64,000 nt of DNA, from assembly GCA_015060625.1 (NCBI GenBank), contig SUYC01000015.1:17533-81532 (forward strand). The letters run 5' to 3'. Numbering within the stretch: position 1 is the stretch's first letter; each line of letters begins with the position of its first letter. The DNA is from Xylanibacter ruminicola (lineage in GTDB: Bacteria > Bacteroidota > Bacteroidia > Bacteroidales > Bacteroidaceae). The notes beneath the pieces were generated by a model. The model was given only the letters and a program-made list of their open reading frames with translations. It was not told the origin of the DNA and did no database searches. Both the position numbers and the translations under genes were made by a program. Positions 36,076 through 44,486 of the stretch are shown here, piece by piece.

Positions 36076-37065
36076 ATGAAACGATTGATACTGTTTGCAA
36101 TTGTACTAACTGCGTTTGCCCATATATCATGGGCGCAGAAAGATGTGGATACGTATATAGCAGTGAATGAATGCGAAGACCCCAATACCTTTGCAGTGAT
36201 TATATCCAACGAACATTATAAACACGAGGCCAGTGTGCCTTTTGCTTTGAATGATGGCGCTATTTTTAAACGCTACCTGATGAAGACATTGGGTGTGCCA
36301 GAGCAGAATATAAAATATGTGGCCGATGCTTCGTTGAATGATATGAACTACAACTTGGCATGGTTGGAGAAGATTATCAATGTAAAAAAACAAACAGCAC
36401 GTGCTATTGTATATTATAGTGGTCATGGTATGCCCGACGAAGACAGTAAAAAAGCTTACCTGCTTCCTGTTGATGGTTATAGCACTGAACCAACGAGCGG
36501 TCTGTCAACCGAGGTGCTTTACAAACGATTGAGCGCTATGCCTGCCAAGCAAACGCTGGTGTTCTTGGATGCATGTTTTAGTGGCTCTAAGCGCGAAGGT
36601 GATATGATGAAGTCGGCACGTGGTGTGGCAATCAAGGCTAAAAGTGCACCTGTATCGGGCAATATGGTAGTGTTCTCGGCCGCCCAAGGCAATGAGACTG
36701 CCTATCCGCACAAATCAAAAGAGCACGGCTTGTTTACCTATTTCCTGCTTGAGAAACTGCAGGCGAGTTGTGGTGCCGTATCATTGGGCGAATTGAGTGA
36801 CTATGTAACAAAGAACGTGGCCGAGACCTCGATTGTGGTTAACGAGAAAAGTCAGACACCTACAGTAACGGCTCCCGTTGGTTCTAACGATTGGCGAAAC
36901 TGGATGATGGCTGAGACTGCAGCTACAAAGTTTGAGAATCTGCCTAAGATTCAGCATTCTGTATCATCTGACAGTCAGAGTGGACAGATAGCTGCCCCCA
37001 AACCGCAGCATAAGGCTGGTGGTGTTTCGGTTCTAAAACGAAGAGTGGCAACATCGAATGAGTAA
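36076..37065 (+). CDS. Exported caspase-like protease (peptidase C14)
   Basis: 329 aa; signal peptide MKRLILFAIVLTAFAHISWA. Caspase domain from ~38: FAVIISNEHY, His117 in YYSGHG, Cys167 in LDACFSG, then VVFSAAQGNETA and HGLFTYFLLEKL. The C-terminal ~60 residues are a low-complexity tail. Closely related to the caspase half of 25523-27034 but without the leucine-rich repeats. Export is unusual, since most studied bacterial caspase homologues act inside the cell. It is followed after 33 bases by the CsgG-like gene. Confidence 0.88.
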   Translation: MKRLILFAIVLTAFAHISWAQKDVDTYIAVNECEDPNTFAVIISNEHYKHEASVPFALNDGAIFKRYLMKTLGVPEQNIKYVADASLNDMNYNLAWLEKIINVKKQTARAIVYYSGHGMPDEDSKKAYLLPVDGYSTEPTSGLSTEVLYKRLSAMPAKQTLVFLDACFSGSKREGDMMKSARGVAIKAKSAPVSGNMVVFSAAQGNETAYPHKSKEHGLFTYFLLEKLQASCGAVSLGELSDYVTKNVAETSIVVNEKSQTPTVTAPVGSNDWRNWMMAETAATKFENLPKIQHSVSSDSQSGQIAAPKPQHKAGGVSVLKRRVATSNE

Positions 37066-37098
37066 CAATCTAATTATTTAATTTAAATTTTTAATACA

Positions 37099-37929
37099 AT
37101 GAAAAAGTTATTTGTAATGGCAGCTATGCTGCTGAGTGTAGCAGGAGCGGTTGCACAAGATGCCAAGCAAATGGTATTAGTAGAGCAGTTCGTAAACAAG
37201 AGTAGCTCAAAAGATCTGGTAGCTAATGCATTACAACAGGCCATTGTTTCAGGTTTGGTAGGTACAGGTCGATTGAATGTGGTAGATGCTGGCACAATGG
37301 TTGATTTGCCTACTGTAAAGAACGATCGTTTGGTTTATCTGGGCGATAATGGTATTGGTTGGATGGTAGAGGGTATTCTTAATACTGTAAGTACCGCCAA
37401 GAAATCGATGACCACTAGTGGAAAAACCACTTATTATTATGAGGGAAATGTTAACTATACACTCACCTTGATTAATACCGAGACAGGACTTACTACTATT
37501 TCGGAAACTTATACAGACAGTAGTACTGGCGATTCTGAGACAGAGGCTGTTACGGAGGCCATCAATGGTGCAAAGAAACGTATGAACCGCTTTGTTCAGA
37601 ATCACTTCAAGGTAGAGGCCACCATCAAAGCGCTTGATGAGGTTGATGGCAAGAAGGGCGTTAAGACTTGCTATATAAGCATAGGTAGTGATATGGGTGT
37701 AGAAAACGGACAGATTTTCGAAGTTTTCGCACAGATTCAGGTTGCTGGTGAAAGTGTTGATCGTAAGATCGGCGAAATTAAAGTCATTGAGGTTGTAAGT
37801 GGCACCATGTCGCGTTGCTCAACCAAGAGCGGGGGCCCTGAAATCAAGGATGCTTTTGATAAACAGCAGAAGCTAACCGTTCGTAGTCGCGCCAAGAAGA
37901 CGATAAGTTTGCCAGGTATAAGTTTTTAA
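37099..37929 (+). CDS. CsgG/FlgT-like exported protein
   Basis: 276 aa; signal peptide MKKLFVMAAMLLSVAGAVA. Residues ~20-170 resemble the CsgG/TolB-N nucleotide-free fold (MVLVEQFVNKSSSKDLVANA, GWMVEGILNTVST, YTLTLINTETG, then an amphipathic helix EAVTEAINGAKKRMNRF). The C-terminal ~90 residues (TCYISIGSDMGVENGQIFEV, then IGEIKVIEVVSGTMSRC) look like the FlgT C-terminal barrel. No CsgE/F genes are nearby. It may form an outer-membrane-associated ring. Second gene after caspase 2; a terminator follows. Confidence 0.7.
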   Translation: MKKLFVMAAMLLSVAGAVAQDAKQMVLVEQFVNKSSSKDLVANALQQAIVSGLVGTGRLNVVDAGTMVDLPTVKNDRLVYLGDNGIGWMVEGILNTVSTAKKSMTTSGKTTYYYEGNVNYTLTLINTETGLTTISETYTDSSTGDSETEAVTEAINGAKKRMNRFVQNHFKVEATIKALDEVDGKKGVKTCYISIGSDMGVENGQIFEVFAQIQVAGESVDRKIGEIKVIEVVSGTMSRCSTKSGGPEIKDAFDKQQKLTVRSRAKKTISLPGISF

Positions 37930-37964
37930 TTTAGAGTCGAGCAAGTTCAACTCTGATATGAATG

Positions 37965-37991
37965 AAGCGGGACGTGATGTCCCGCTTTTTT
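37965..37991 (+). terminator. Terminator of the caspase/CsgG-like operon
   Basis: GCGGGAC (37967-37973) and GTCCCGC (37979-37985) with a 5-base loop and six T residues, extended by flanking A-T pairs. Confidence 0.9.
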
Positions 37992-37992
37992 C

Positions 37993-38274
37993 GCTTATAG
38001 GCGGCGAGCTTGGTTAGGCAGAACTGGCGGAAGTCGGCCCAATGGTAGTAGGGGGCGCAATCGGTGGGGATTGGCAGGGTGGCCTCTACCTCGTTAAGCA
38101 GTACTTTTACCAGCACGTCCTTATCCTTGGGATTGCTGCGGTAGAAGACGAACTGCAGGTTGCTGGCCATAGGGAACACACAGCTGCACCACCAGTCATG
38201 GGTTTCGAGTTCGTCGAGGTTGTCTGTCGAAAAATCAAAGCCGTTAACACCTATCAGACATACCAAGGGCAGCA
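37993..38274 (-). pseudogene. Fragment of the histidine acid phosphatase gene
   Basis: 282 bp that match 22025-22306 without gaps (about 16 differences, 94% identity). It covers roughly the last 94 codons of the phosphatase gene and lacks its signal peptide and catalytic RHG motif. The stop codon is lost, so the frame runs on into the terminator region. It is followed by 57 bp (38275-38331) of unrelated A/T-rich sequence. It is a remnant of a duplicated copy of the 22-25.5 kb locus. Confidence 0.92.
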
Positions 38275-38331
38275 CAATTTTTTTGTGAAATAGCAAAATC
38301 GTTGCTACATTTTTTCTACCTGATGTATAAG

Positions 38332-38451
38332 ATAAAAAATGGAGACCCTGAGGTCCCCACTTACGTAGTATCTGATTTACTTGATATCAAACAGATTCTC
38401 TAAAGATTACTTGGCATAAGCCACAGAACGGGTTTCTCGGATGACGGTGAT
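38332..38451. repeat. Right copy of the 120-bp direct repeat; HAD gene remnant plus rny 3' end
   Basis: Partner of 25404-25523. Its first part is a plus-strand remnant of the HAD gene encoding the last ~22 codons through DLLDIKQIL and stop (38401-38403). Its last 45 bases are the true 3' end of rny. Together with the phosphatase fragment, it preserves the left-edge order with about 3.1 kb deleted. Confidence 0.93.
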
Positions 38452-39948
38452 CTTCACCTGACCAGGATAGGTCATCTCGTTCTGAATCTTTGTAGCGATA
38501 TCGGCGCTGAGGGCCTCGCTCTCGGCGTCGTTCATCTTGTCGGCACCAACAATTACGCGGAGCTCGCGACCAGCCTGGATGGCATAGGTCTTTGTAACAC
38601 CAGGATAGCTCATAGCGATAGCCTCGAGATCGTTCAAACGCTTGATGTAAGCCTCTACAATCTCGCGACGTGCGCCAGGACGTGCACCTGAAATGGCATC
38701 ACAAACCTGTACGATAGGAGCCAGCAGTGTTTGCATCTCCATTTCGTCGTGGTGAGCACCGATGGCATTGCAGATGTCGGGTTTTTCCTTGAACTTCTCA
38801 GCAATCTTAGCGCCATAGATAGCGTGTGGCAATTCGCTCTCCTCGTCGGGCACCTTACCGATATCGTGGAGCAGTCCGGCGCGCTTTGCCTTCTTGGGGT
38901 TCAAACCAAGCTCGCTGGCCATAACGGCGCAGAGGTTGGCAGTTTCGCGTGCGTGCTGCAGCAAATTCTGTCCGTATGATGAACGGTACTTCATCTTGCC
39001 GATGATGCGGATGAGCTCAGGATGGAGACCGTGTACACCCAAGTCGATAGCGGTGCGCTTACCAGTCTCGATAATCTCGTTGTCAAGCTGCTTCTTTACC
39101 TTTGCCACTACCTCCTCGATACGTGCGGGGTGGATACGTCCATCGCTAACCAGCTGGTGGAGTGCCAAGCGGCAAACTTCGCGGCGAACAGGATCGAATC
39201 CTGAGATTACGATAGCCTCAGGGGTGTCGTCAACAACAATCTCGACACCTGCTGCAGCCTCGAGTGCGCGGATGTTACGACCCTCTCGTCCAATGATACG
39301 ACCTTTAACCTCGTCGTTCTCGATATGGAACACGCTAACAGAGTTCTCGATGGCAGTTTCGGTAGCTACTCGCTGGATGGTCTGGATAACAATTTTTTTG
39401 GCCTGTGCGTTAGCGTTCAGCTTGGCCTCGTCCATAATCTCGTTGATGTAGCTGGCGGCGGCAGTCTTTGCCTCGTCCTTCATCGACTCAACCAGGCGGT
39501 TCTTAGCCTCTTCGGCGCTGAGTCCAGAAACCTCTTCAAGCTTTTCGCGCTCTTTAAGCTGCATCTTTTCGAGTTCGTCGGCCTTTACGGCAAGCAGTTT
39601 CTTCTCGTTATCAATGCGCTGCTGCTGGTTGTCGAGTTCGTTCTTTCGGCGCCCCAGTTCTTCCTGGCGCTGGTTGAGCGAAATCTCGCGCTGCTTCAGC
39701 TTGTTCTCACTCTGCTGGATGTGCTGGTTGCGCTGCTGCACTTCCTTTTCCAGTTCGCTCTTCTTGTTGATGAATTTCTCTTTCACCTCGAGCAGTTTCT
39801 TCTCTTTGATGACATCGGCCTGCTTAGTGGCTGTGTCGATCATTTCGTTGTATTTCCCCTTGAGTACATAGCGGAATACAAGGTATCCGCAGACTCCTCC
39901 TAATGCGAGGGCGCCTGCAGCGATCAGTAGTACAATAATAATATCCAT
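38407..39948 (-). CDS. rny: Ribonuclease Y
   Basis: Membrane-anchored endoribonuclease that starts mRNA decay. 513 aa: N-terminal membrane helix (residues 3-25), a long Lys/Glu/Gln coiled coil (~30-170), a KH domain ([20 protein letters not shown] at ~225), then an HD domain with LLHDIGKV and metal-binding HAIYGA and GAHHDEME. The C terminus is SVAYAK. The length is typical. First or second gene upstream is zapA on the same strand. Its 3' end is partly duplicated at 25479-25523. Confidence 0.96.
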   Translation of the reverse strand: MDIIIVLLIAAGALALGGVCGYLVFRYVLKGKYNEMIDTATKQADVIKEKKLLEVKEKFINKKSELEKEVQQRNQHIQQSENKLKQREISLNQRQEELGRRKNELDNQQQRIDNEKKLLAVKADELEKMQLKEREKLEEVSGLSAEEAKNRLVESMKDEAKTAAASYINEIMDEAKLNANAQAKKIVIQTIQRVATETAIENSVSVFHIENDEVKGRIIGREGRNIRALEAAAGVEIVVDDTPEAIVISGFDPVRREVCRLALHQLVSDGRIHPARIEEVVAKVKKQLDNEIIETGKRTAIDLGVHGLHPELIRIIGKMKYRSSYGQNLLQHARETANLCAVMASELGLNPKKAKRAGLLHDIGKVPDEESELPHAIYGAKIAEKFKEKPDICNAIGAHHDEMEMQTLLAPIVQVCDAISGARPGARREIVEAYIKRLNDLEAIAMSYPGVTKTYAIQAGRELRVIVGADKMNDAESEALSADIATKIQNEMTYPGQVKITVIRETRSVAYAK

Positions 39949-39977
39949 AAAAAATCTATGTTAATAAAATGATATTC

Positions 39978-40277
39978 TCACTTAAGGGCCTCCTCTATTT
40001 CAGAAGTCAACTTAGTGAGAATACTGTTGTAGGGATCAGTATCGTGATTGCTGCGCTCGCGCTCAAACATCAGAGCGATATCAATCAGCGTCATAAGCGC
40101 TATGGTATGCTCGCCCTTTTTACCCTTATAAGCCTGCGAATAGGCGTTATAACGGTCGGTAATGAGTTTGGCAGCTTTACGATAGAATTCCTCGTCGGAA
40201 CGCTTGATGGTTACTTCGATTTCTTCATCGTAAACGTGCAACCTGATATGTAGTTTCTCGTTATTCACTTCTGTCAT
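39978..40277 (-). CDS. zapA: Cell division protein ZapA
   Basis: 99 aa from ATG 40277 (MTEVNNEKLHIRLHVYDEE); the longer frame would overlap the upstream gene. The N-terminal strands LHIRLHVYDEEIEVTIKRSDEEF equivalent (residues 8-30) and the long helix with ITDRYNAYSQAY and IALMTLIDIALMFERER are typical. It stabilises FtsZ polymers. It lies 14 bases after a coiled-coil gene and 29 bases before rny. Confidence 0.85.
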   Translation of the reverse strand: MTEVNNEKLHIRLHVYDEEIEVTIKRSDEEFYRKAAKLITDRYNAYSQAYKGKKGEHTIALMTLIDIALMFERERSNHDTDPYNSILTKLTSEIEEALK

Positions 40278-40291
40278 TGTAGGCACCTGTT

Positions 40292-40588
40292 TTATTGTTC
40301 GTCGCTTAGGATGGCTATGCACTGGTTAACCGTTTTGATCATTTTGTTGACGCGTGCTTTAGCGCTTTCAAGATCGCCATCGGTAATCTGCATCATCTTT
40401 GCCATCTTTAGTGAATTGTAATCATTGTTTGCCTGAGTCAGTTTAGCCTGCAGGTCAGCAATTTCTTGCTTTCCTTTTTCGATTTGCGCCAAAAGCTCTT
40501 GATTCTCCTTCTTCAGTTGCTTGAAGTGGAGAATCATCTGCCTTACACGTGTTTCGAAGGCCAAGATTGTCTGCTCGTTTGAACCCAT
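40292..40588 (-). CDS. Small coiled-coil protein, likely division-associated
   Basis: 98 aa, almost entirely helical: FETRVRQMILHFKQLKKENQ, then heptads through IADLQAKLTQANNDY. It ends with a segment (RVNKMIKTVNQCIAIL) conserved in Bacteroidetes proteins encoded before zapA. Its size and position recall ZapB, which partners ZapA, but sequence similarity is only that of a coiled coil. Head of the zapA-rny operon. A TAACTTTG box on the minus strand at 40608-40615 may be its promoter. Confidence 0.75.
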   Translation of the reverse strand: MGSNEQTILAFETRVRQMILHFKQLKKENQELLAQIEKGKQEIADLQAKLTQANNDYNSLKMAKMMQITDGDLESAKARVNKMIKTVNQCIAILSDEQ

Positions 40589-40672
40589 GATATAACTGTT
40601 TGGAGTACAAAGTTATATAATTTATCCTTTAAAGGACTGCTAAACAGCTGTCTTTTAAGAAATTTTAAACTT

Positions 40673-41293
40673 TTACTTCTCGTCCTGTGCAGGCTTGGGC
40701 TCTTTCTTGGCCAGCATCACCACCTTGAAAACAAAGTCGGTGACCCACTTTTGCGAGAAACCTAAACGGCGATTGTACTCGCGAACGGCTACTACGCTCT
40801 TCAGTACGGCTGGGTCGGTAAAGTCGTTCTTGTTAAAAATATCGTTGACAGTTTTTTCGGTCATCGTGTAGAGGGCCTTTTTCATGAATCCGGGCAGGCG
40901 GAGCTTGAACTTCATCAGGTTGCCAGTAAGCATCATGATGTCCTGAGTAAAGCCTTGGAACTGCAGCAGATAGGTTTGTGCATCCTGTATCTTTTTGCAG
41001 CGCTTGCGCAGACTTGAATCAATTTCCTTAAAGAAATCGTCGTTCATGCCGTACATTTCTTTAAGCATCTTTTTACAGCGACTGCGTTCGCCAACACCTA
41101 ACTTGTTGTTAACAGTAGGAACCTTGAGTGTGGTTTTGAATACACGCAGGTCGGGCAGTGAAGCAAGGTTGGTTATTCCCAGATCGGCTGCCATGGCTGC
41201 CTGGAAATATACGCGTATAAGCGTCATGAAATCCTCCATGCCGCCAACCTTTTGTTCGCTGTTATTGCCAAATAATTTATTCCAAAATCCCAT
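40673..41293 (-). CDS. Conserved hypothetical protein
   Basis: 206 aa, no signal peptide and no named domain. It begins MGFWNKLFGNN and is helical and basic, with a conserved-looking GVGERSRCKKMLKEMYG and YLLQFQGFTQDIMMLTGNLMKF region. The C-terminal ~15 residues are a Lys/Pro/Glu tail. It is a monocistronic gene, divergent from rfbA across a palindromic repeat. I cannot assign a role. Confidence 0.65.
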   Translation of the reverse strand: MGFWNKLFGNNSEQKVGGMEDFMTLIRVYFQAAMAADLGITNLASLPDLRVFKTTLKVPTVNNKLGVGERSRCKKMLKEMYGMNDDFFKEIDSSLRKRCKKIQDAQTYLLQFQGFTQDIMMLTGNLMKFKLRLPGFMKKALYTMTEKTVNDIFNKNDFTDPAVLKSVVAVREYNRRLGFSQKWVTDFVFKVVMLAKKEPKPAQDEK

Positions 41294-41323
41294 AAATATC
41301 TATTTATAATTACAAATCGACTG

Positions 41324-41331
41324 CAAAGATA
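41324..41331 (-). promoter_or_regulatory. -7 box (TATCTTTG) of the divergent hypothetical gene
   Basis: Minus-strand TATCTTTG 30 bases from the ATG. Its -33 region would fall inside the palindromic repeat 41341-41417 and is not TTTG. Confidence 0.55.
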
Positions 41332-41340
41332 CATTTTTTT

Positions 41341-41417
41341 TGGCACGAATTACGCGAATTTGCACGAAAAAATGGTGATAAAGATGAAAAAAACGTGTAA
41401 TTCGTGTAATTCGTGCC
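41341..41417. repeat. Palindromic repeat (GGCACGAATTAC family), empty copy
   Basis: The left arm begins TGGCACGAATTACGCGAATT and the right arm ends CGTGTAATTCGTGCC; they are inverted copies separated by ~25 bases of A-rich sequence. The same family is at 54750-54819 and, with a gene inside, at 50956-51424. It lies exactly between two divergent -7 boxes. Confidence 0.8.
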
Positions 41418-41427
41418 TGAAAATCCT

Positions 41428-41435
41428 TATCTTTG
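41428..41435 (+). promoter_or_regulatory. -7 box (TATCTTTG) of rfbA
   Basis: It lies 25 bases before the ATG. The sequence from the repeat arm to this box (CGTGCCTGAAAATCCTTATC) is nearly repeated before the kinase gene at 54843 (CGTGCCTAAAAATCATTATC), so repeat and promoter appear joined. Confidence 0.6.
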
Positions 41436-41460
41436 CACTCAAATTATAAAATAACTACGT

Positions 41461-42333
41461 ATGAAAGGAATTGTTTTAGCTGGTGGTTCAGGTACGCGCC
41501 TTTACCCCATTACGAAGGGCATCAGTAAGCAACTGATACCTATTTTCGACAAACCGATGATTTACTACCCCATCTCGGCTCTGATGCTGGCTGGTATTCG
41601 TGAGATATTGATAATCTCAACACCACACGACCTGCCTGGCTTTAAACGCCTGTTGGGCGACGGATCGGATTATGGTGTGCGTTTTGAGTATGCCGAGCAG
41701 CCATCACCTGATGGACTGGCACAGGCATTTATCATCGGCGAGAAGTTTATTGGCGACGATTGCGCTTGTCTGGTGCTGGGTGATAATATCTTCTATGGTT
41801 CGGGCTTTACCGGTTTGCTGAAGGAGAGTGTAGAGAATGCCGAGCAGCGCGGTCAGGCCACTGTGTTTGGTTACTACGTGAACGATCCTGAGCGTTATGG
41901 TGTGGCTGAGTTTGATGCCGAGGGTAACTGTTTGAGTATCGAAGAGAAACCCGAGCAGCCCAAGTCGAACTATGCTGTGGTAGGTCTTTATTTTTATCCA
42001 AACAGCGTGGTGGATATTGCCAAGCATATCAAACCATCGGCGCGTGGCGAGCTGGAGATTACCACAGTAAACCAGGAGTATCTGGCACAGAAGAAACTGA
42101 AGGTTCAGACGCTTCAGCGCGGCTTTGCATGGTTGGATACCGGTACGCACGATTCGCTTTCTGAGGCATCAACCTTTATCGAGGTTATCGAGAAGCGTCA
42201 GGGGCTGAAGGTGGCCTGTTTGGAGGAGATAGCCTTTAAGCGTGGCTGGATCGGTAAGGAAAAACTTGAAGAGGTGGCCAAACCGATGGCAAAGAACGAT
42301 TACGGTAAGTATCTGTTGAGTTTGATTAAATAA
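41461..42333 (+). CDS. rfbA: Glucose-1-phosphate thymidylyltransferase
   Basis: Makes dTDP-glucose, the first step to dTDP-L-rhamnose for surface polysaccharide. 290 aa with [16 protein letters not shown] (nucleotide loop), the KPMIYYPIS segment, [10 protein letters not shown] (metal Asp), EEKPEQPKS and [10 protein letters not shown]. The length and motifs are typical of the short RmlA. Its pathway partner rfbD is at 51434-52288; rfbB and rfbC are not in the window. Confidence 0.96.
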   Translation: MKGIVLAGGSGTRLYPITKGISKQLIPIFDKPMIYYPISALMLAGIREILIISTPHDLPGFKRLLGDGSDYGVRFEYAEQPSPDGLAQAFIIGEKFIGDDCACLVLGDNIFYGSGFTGLLKESVENAEQRGQATVFGYYVNDPERYGVAEFDAEGNCLSIEEKPEQPKSNYAVVGLYFYPNSVVDIAKHIKPSARGELEITTVNQEYLAQKKLKVQTLQRGFAWLDTGTHDSLSEASTFIEVIEKRQGLKVACLEEIAFKRGWIGKEKLEEVAKPMAKNDYGKYLLSLIK

Positions 42334-42366
42334 AGAAATCCCGCATTTGATTGCGGGATTTCTTTT
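42332..42366. terminator. Bidirectional terminator between rfbA and the fusion gene
   Basis: AAAGAAATCCCGCA (42332-42345) and TGCGGGATTTCTTT (42352-42365) form a perfect 14-bp stem with a 6-base loop and A/T tracts on both sides, so it can serve both convergent genes. Confidence 0.92.
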
Positions 42367-44302
42367 ATTTGTGGGTTGAGTACTCGGTGATGGCACGTGT
42401 GAGTGCGGCTGGGTTTCCCATGTCGTACATTTCTCCGTGTAGCCTTACGCCTACCATGCCACTGCGCTTGCGAACAGCATCAAGAGCGGCGGTGAGCTCG
42501 ATTTCGGTTACATGGTCGCCCTCAATCTCCTTCTGCATGATATCCTCATGCAACTGCGAGAATACCTCGGGGGTGAGGATGTACTGTCCGAATACGCTGT
42601 AGTACTCTTTATCACCCTTTTTGTTGCGCACAGCCAGAAATTCCTCGGCATAGCTGGCTTTGGGTTTCTCGCACATGGCGTTTACGTTCAGGATGGTGTG
42701 GTCGTTATCCTCCCAAACACCGTGCAGGATACCGTAGCGGCTCACTTCGGCCAGTGGGATGGGATGGATGCTTACCATCAGACGGTTATAGCGCTCGTAA
42801 TCCTCAATCATCTGTAGTGCGCAAGGCTTGTTGGAACTGCTGCGATACAGTGTGTCGCCAAGCAACAACAGTACAGGCTCTTTACCGGCAAACTGGGCTG
42901 CCTGATATACGGCATGACCAAATCCACGCTTTTCGCGCTGATATACGTAATGCAGTTTTTTGCCGATATCTAAGATGTGATTCTCGTACTCCTGAGCCTC
43001 GGGGTTCAGTTTGCGCAGATGCTCATCCGACAGCGGATGCTCGAAGAAATCGGCATATTGCTGGCGCTCCTCCTCTGACCCCAAGACCAGGCAGATCTCT
43101 TCGATGCCGCTCTGAATGAGTTCTTCGAGCAGAATCAGGATTACAGGACGTACCATGCCGTCGGGACATGGGATGGGGAAGAAATCTTTCTTGAGTACAC
43201 GCGTGGCGGGGTAAAGACGTGTGCCGAAACCAGCCACAGGCACGATGGCGCGGCGCACGGTGTGAACGGGCTTGAGCGTGAGCGTGTAGGCTTTCATGCC
43301 ATGCGTATTCAGATATTCGACAACCTTTTGCTGCGACTCGGCATCGCGTGCCAGGAACTGTACCGAACCATCACCATGCGAACCTACGCCTTTTCCGCCC
43401 CATACTAATGGCTGGATGTTTGGATCGTGGAGAGTGGCGTGAAGCTTGGGCGAATGCAAGGCCGCCGACATGGGGGCTACCTTCTCGTCGAACAGTGCTT
43501 CGGCCTCGGTCATCAACTTACCCAGACTTTCAGCATCGCCTTCGGCCATGTATTTGATGGCGCGATCCACTATCTGCAGGTTCTGCTCGCCTAAGGCATT
43601 GTGCTCGGCGCGCTCGGCATCGCTGTTGGGGAAAGGATAGGCCTTGTTCAAATCCGACAGAATCTTGATGGTATCCTTCTCGGCACACAAATCGGCGAAC
43701 ACCCAGTGCAGTGGCTTTTTAACGTTCAGCGAGCGCACTTCGATCTCGTCGCCATCAAAGGTCATCAGATTAGGCTTGACACCGAATGCGCAGGCCTGGT
43801 CGAGACGACCGCAACGACTGCTGGTGCGCAATTCGCCCAGGTAGGCAATGTTCATCTCGCCTAGCGTATTGAGATTCAGATTGTATAACTGATTGAAAGC
43901 ACGTGCCACCAGTACACAGATGGCTGCCGACGACGACAAACCACTCTTCATGGGTAGTGTCATGTCGGTGATGCGAATGCGCACACCGCCCACCTTATAC
44001 CACTCGAGCATGTAGGATGCTACACCCGCGCAGTAACAGAAAAATGATCCGCTTTTTGCAATTCGCTTTAGTTCAGTCTCGTCCATGCGGCAACTGAAAT
44101 CCTGCCACACATTTTTAATCTCGCCGGCTGTGCTATAAAGCTCAAAAATGCTCGACTTCTCTACTTCGGCGTAGATTCCCTGTTCGATACCCGTCACGAT
44201 AGCTGCTCCAGGTTTAATGTCGGCATTCATGGTTCGATAGTGTCCTGCCCAGTCGGTATGTTCACCAAACAGACATAGGCGCCCTGGTACGAATAGTTTC
44301 AT
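42365..44302 (-). CDS. Bifunctional GHMP sugar kinase / sugar-1-phosphate uridylyltransferase
   Basis: 645 aa fusion. Residues 1-345 form a GHMP kinase: PGRLCLFGEHTDWAGH (6-21), LPMKSGLSSSAAI (116-128) and GGKGVGSHGDGS (302-313). Residues ~350-645 form a GalU-like nucleotidyltransferase: IVPVAGFGTRLYPATRVLKK, LLLLGDTLY, CEKPKA. The enzyme probably phosphorylates a free sugar at C1 and then joins it to UMP, a salvage route like that of the fucose enzyme Fkp but in reverse domain order. The sugar (galactose, arabinose or a uronate) cannot be told from sequence. Single gene. Confidence 0.82.
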   Translation of the reverse strand: MKLFVPGRLCLFGEHTDWAGHYRTMNADIKPGAAIVTGIEQGIYAEVEKSSIFELYSTAGEIKNVWQDFSCRMDETELKRIAKSGSFFCYCAGVASYMLEWYKVGGVRIRITDMTLPMKSGLSSSAAICVLVARAFNQLYNLNLNTLGEMNIAYLGELRTSSRCGRLDQACAFGVKPNLMTFDGDEIEVRSLNVKKPLHWVFADLCAEKDTIKILSDLNKAYPFPNSDAERAEHNALGEQNLQIVDRAIKYMAEGDAESLGKLMTEAEALFDEKVAPMSAALHSPKLHATLHDPNIQPLVWGGKGVGSHGDGSVQFLARDAESQQKVVEYLNTHGMKAYTLTLKPVHTVRRAIVPVAGFGTRLYPATRVLKKDFFPIPCPDGMVRPVILILLEELIQSGIEEICLVLGSEEERQQYADFFEHPLSDEHLRKLNPEAQEYENHILDIGKKLHYVYQREKRGFGHAVYQAAQFAGKEPVLLLLGDTLYRSSSNKPCALQMIEDYERYNRLMVSIHPIPLAEVSRYGILHGVWEDNDHTILNVNAMCEKPKASYAEEFLAVRNKKGDKEYYSVFGQYILTPEVFSQLHEDIMQKEIEGDHVTEIELTAALDAVRKRSGMVGVRLHGEMYDMGNPAALTRAITEYSTHK

Positions 44303-44380
44303 ATTTTTCCTTCTTTAGGTTATTTCGATACTGCAAAATTAGTAAAAAAAAGGCAAAATGATAAGTTTTTGACCATTTTT

Positions 44381-44412
44381 TTTGGTGATTTGGATAAAAA
44401 TATCTATTTTTG
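44381..44412 (+). promoter_or_regulatory. Promoter of the sigma factor gene
   Basis: TTTG 44381-44384, 20 bases, TATTTTTG 44405-44412. The divergent fusion gene has a minus-strand TAATTTTG at 44334-44341. Confidence 0.8.
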
Positions 44413-44486
44413 CCCCAGATTATTAACAATTTAAAAGATTATTGCCTATCGAAACAAACTCTACTCAATTTTAAATTTTTGAGCTT

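Noticed and set aside
37083..37605. Minus-strand frames over the CsgG-like gene
   Set aside because: Antisense shadows; the plus-strand protein has a signal peptide, promoter-led operon and terminator.
25523..37929. Transposon or phage origin for the caspase block
   Set aside because: No transposase, integrase, phage or conjugation gene and no terminal inverted repeats found; the flanking repeats are host gene ends.
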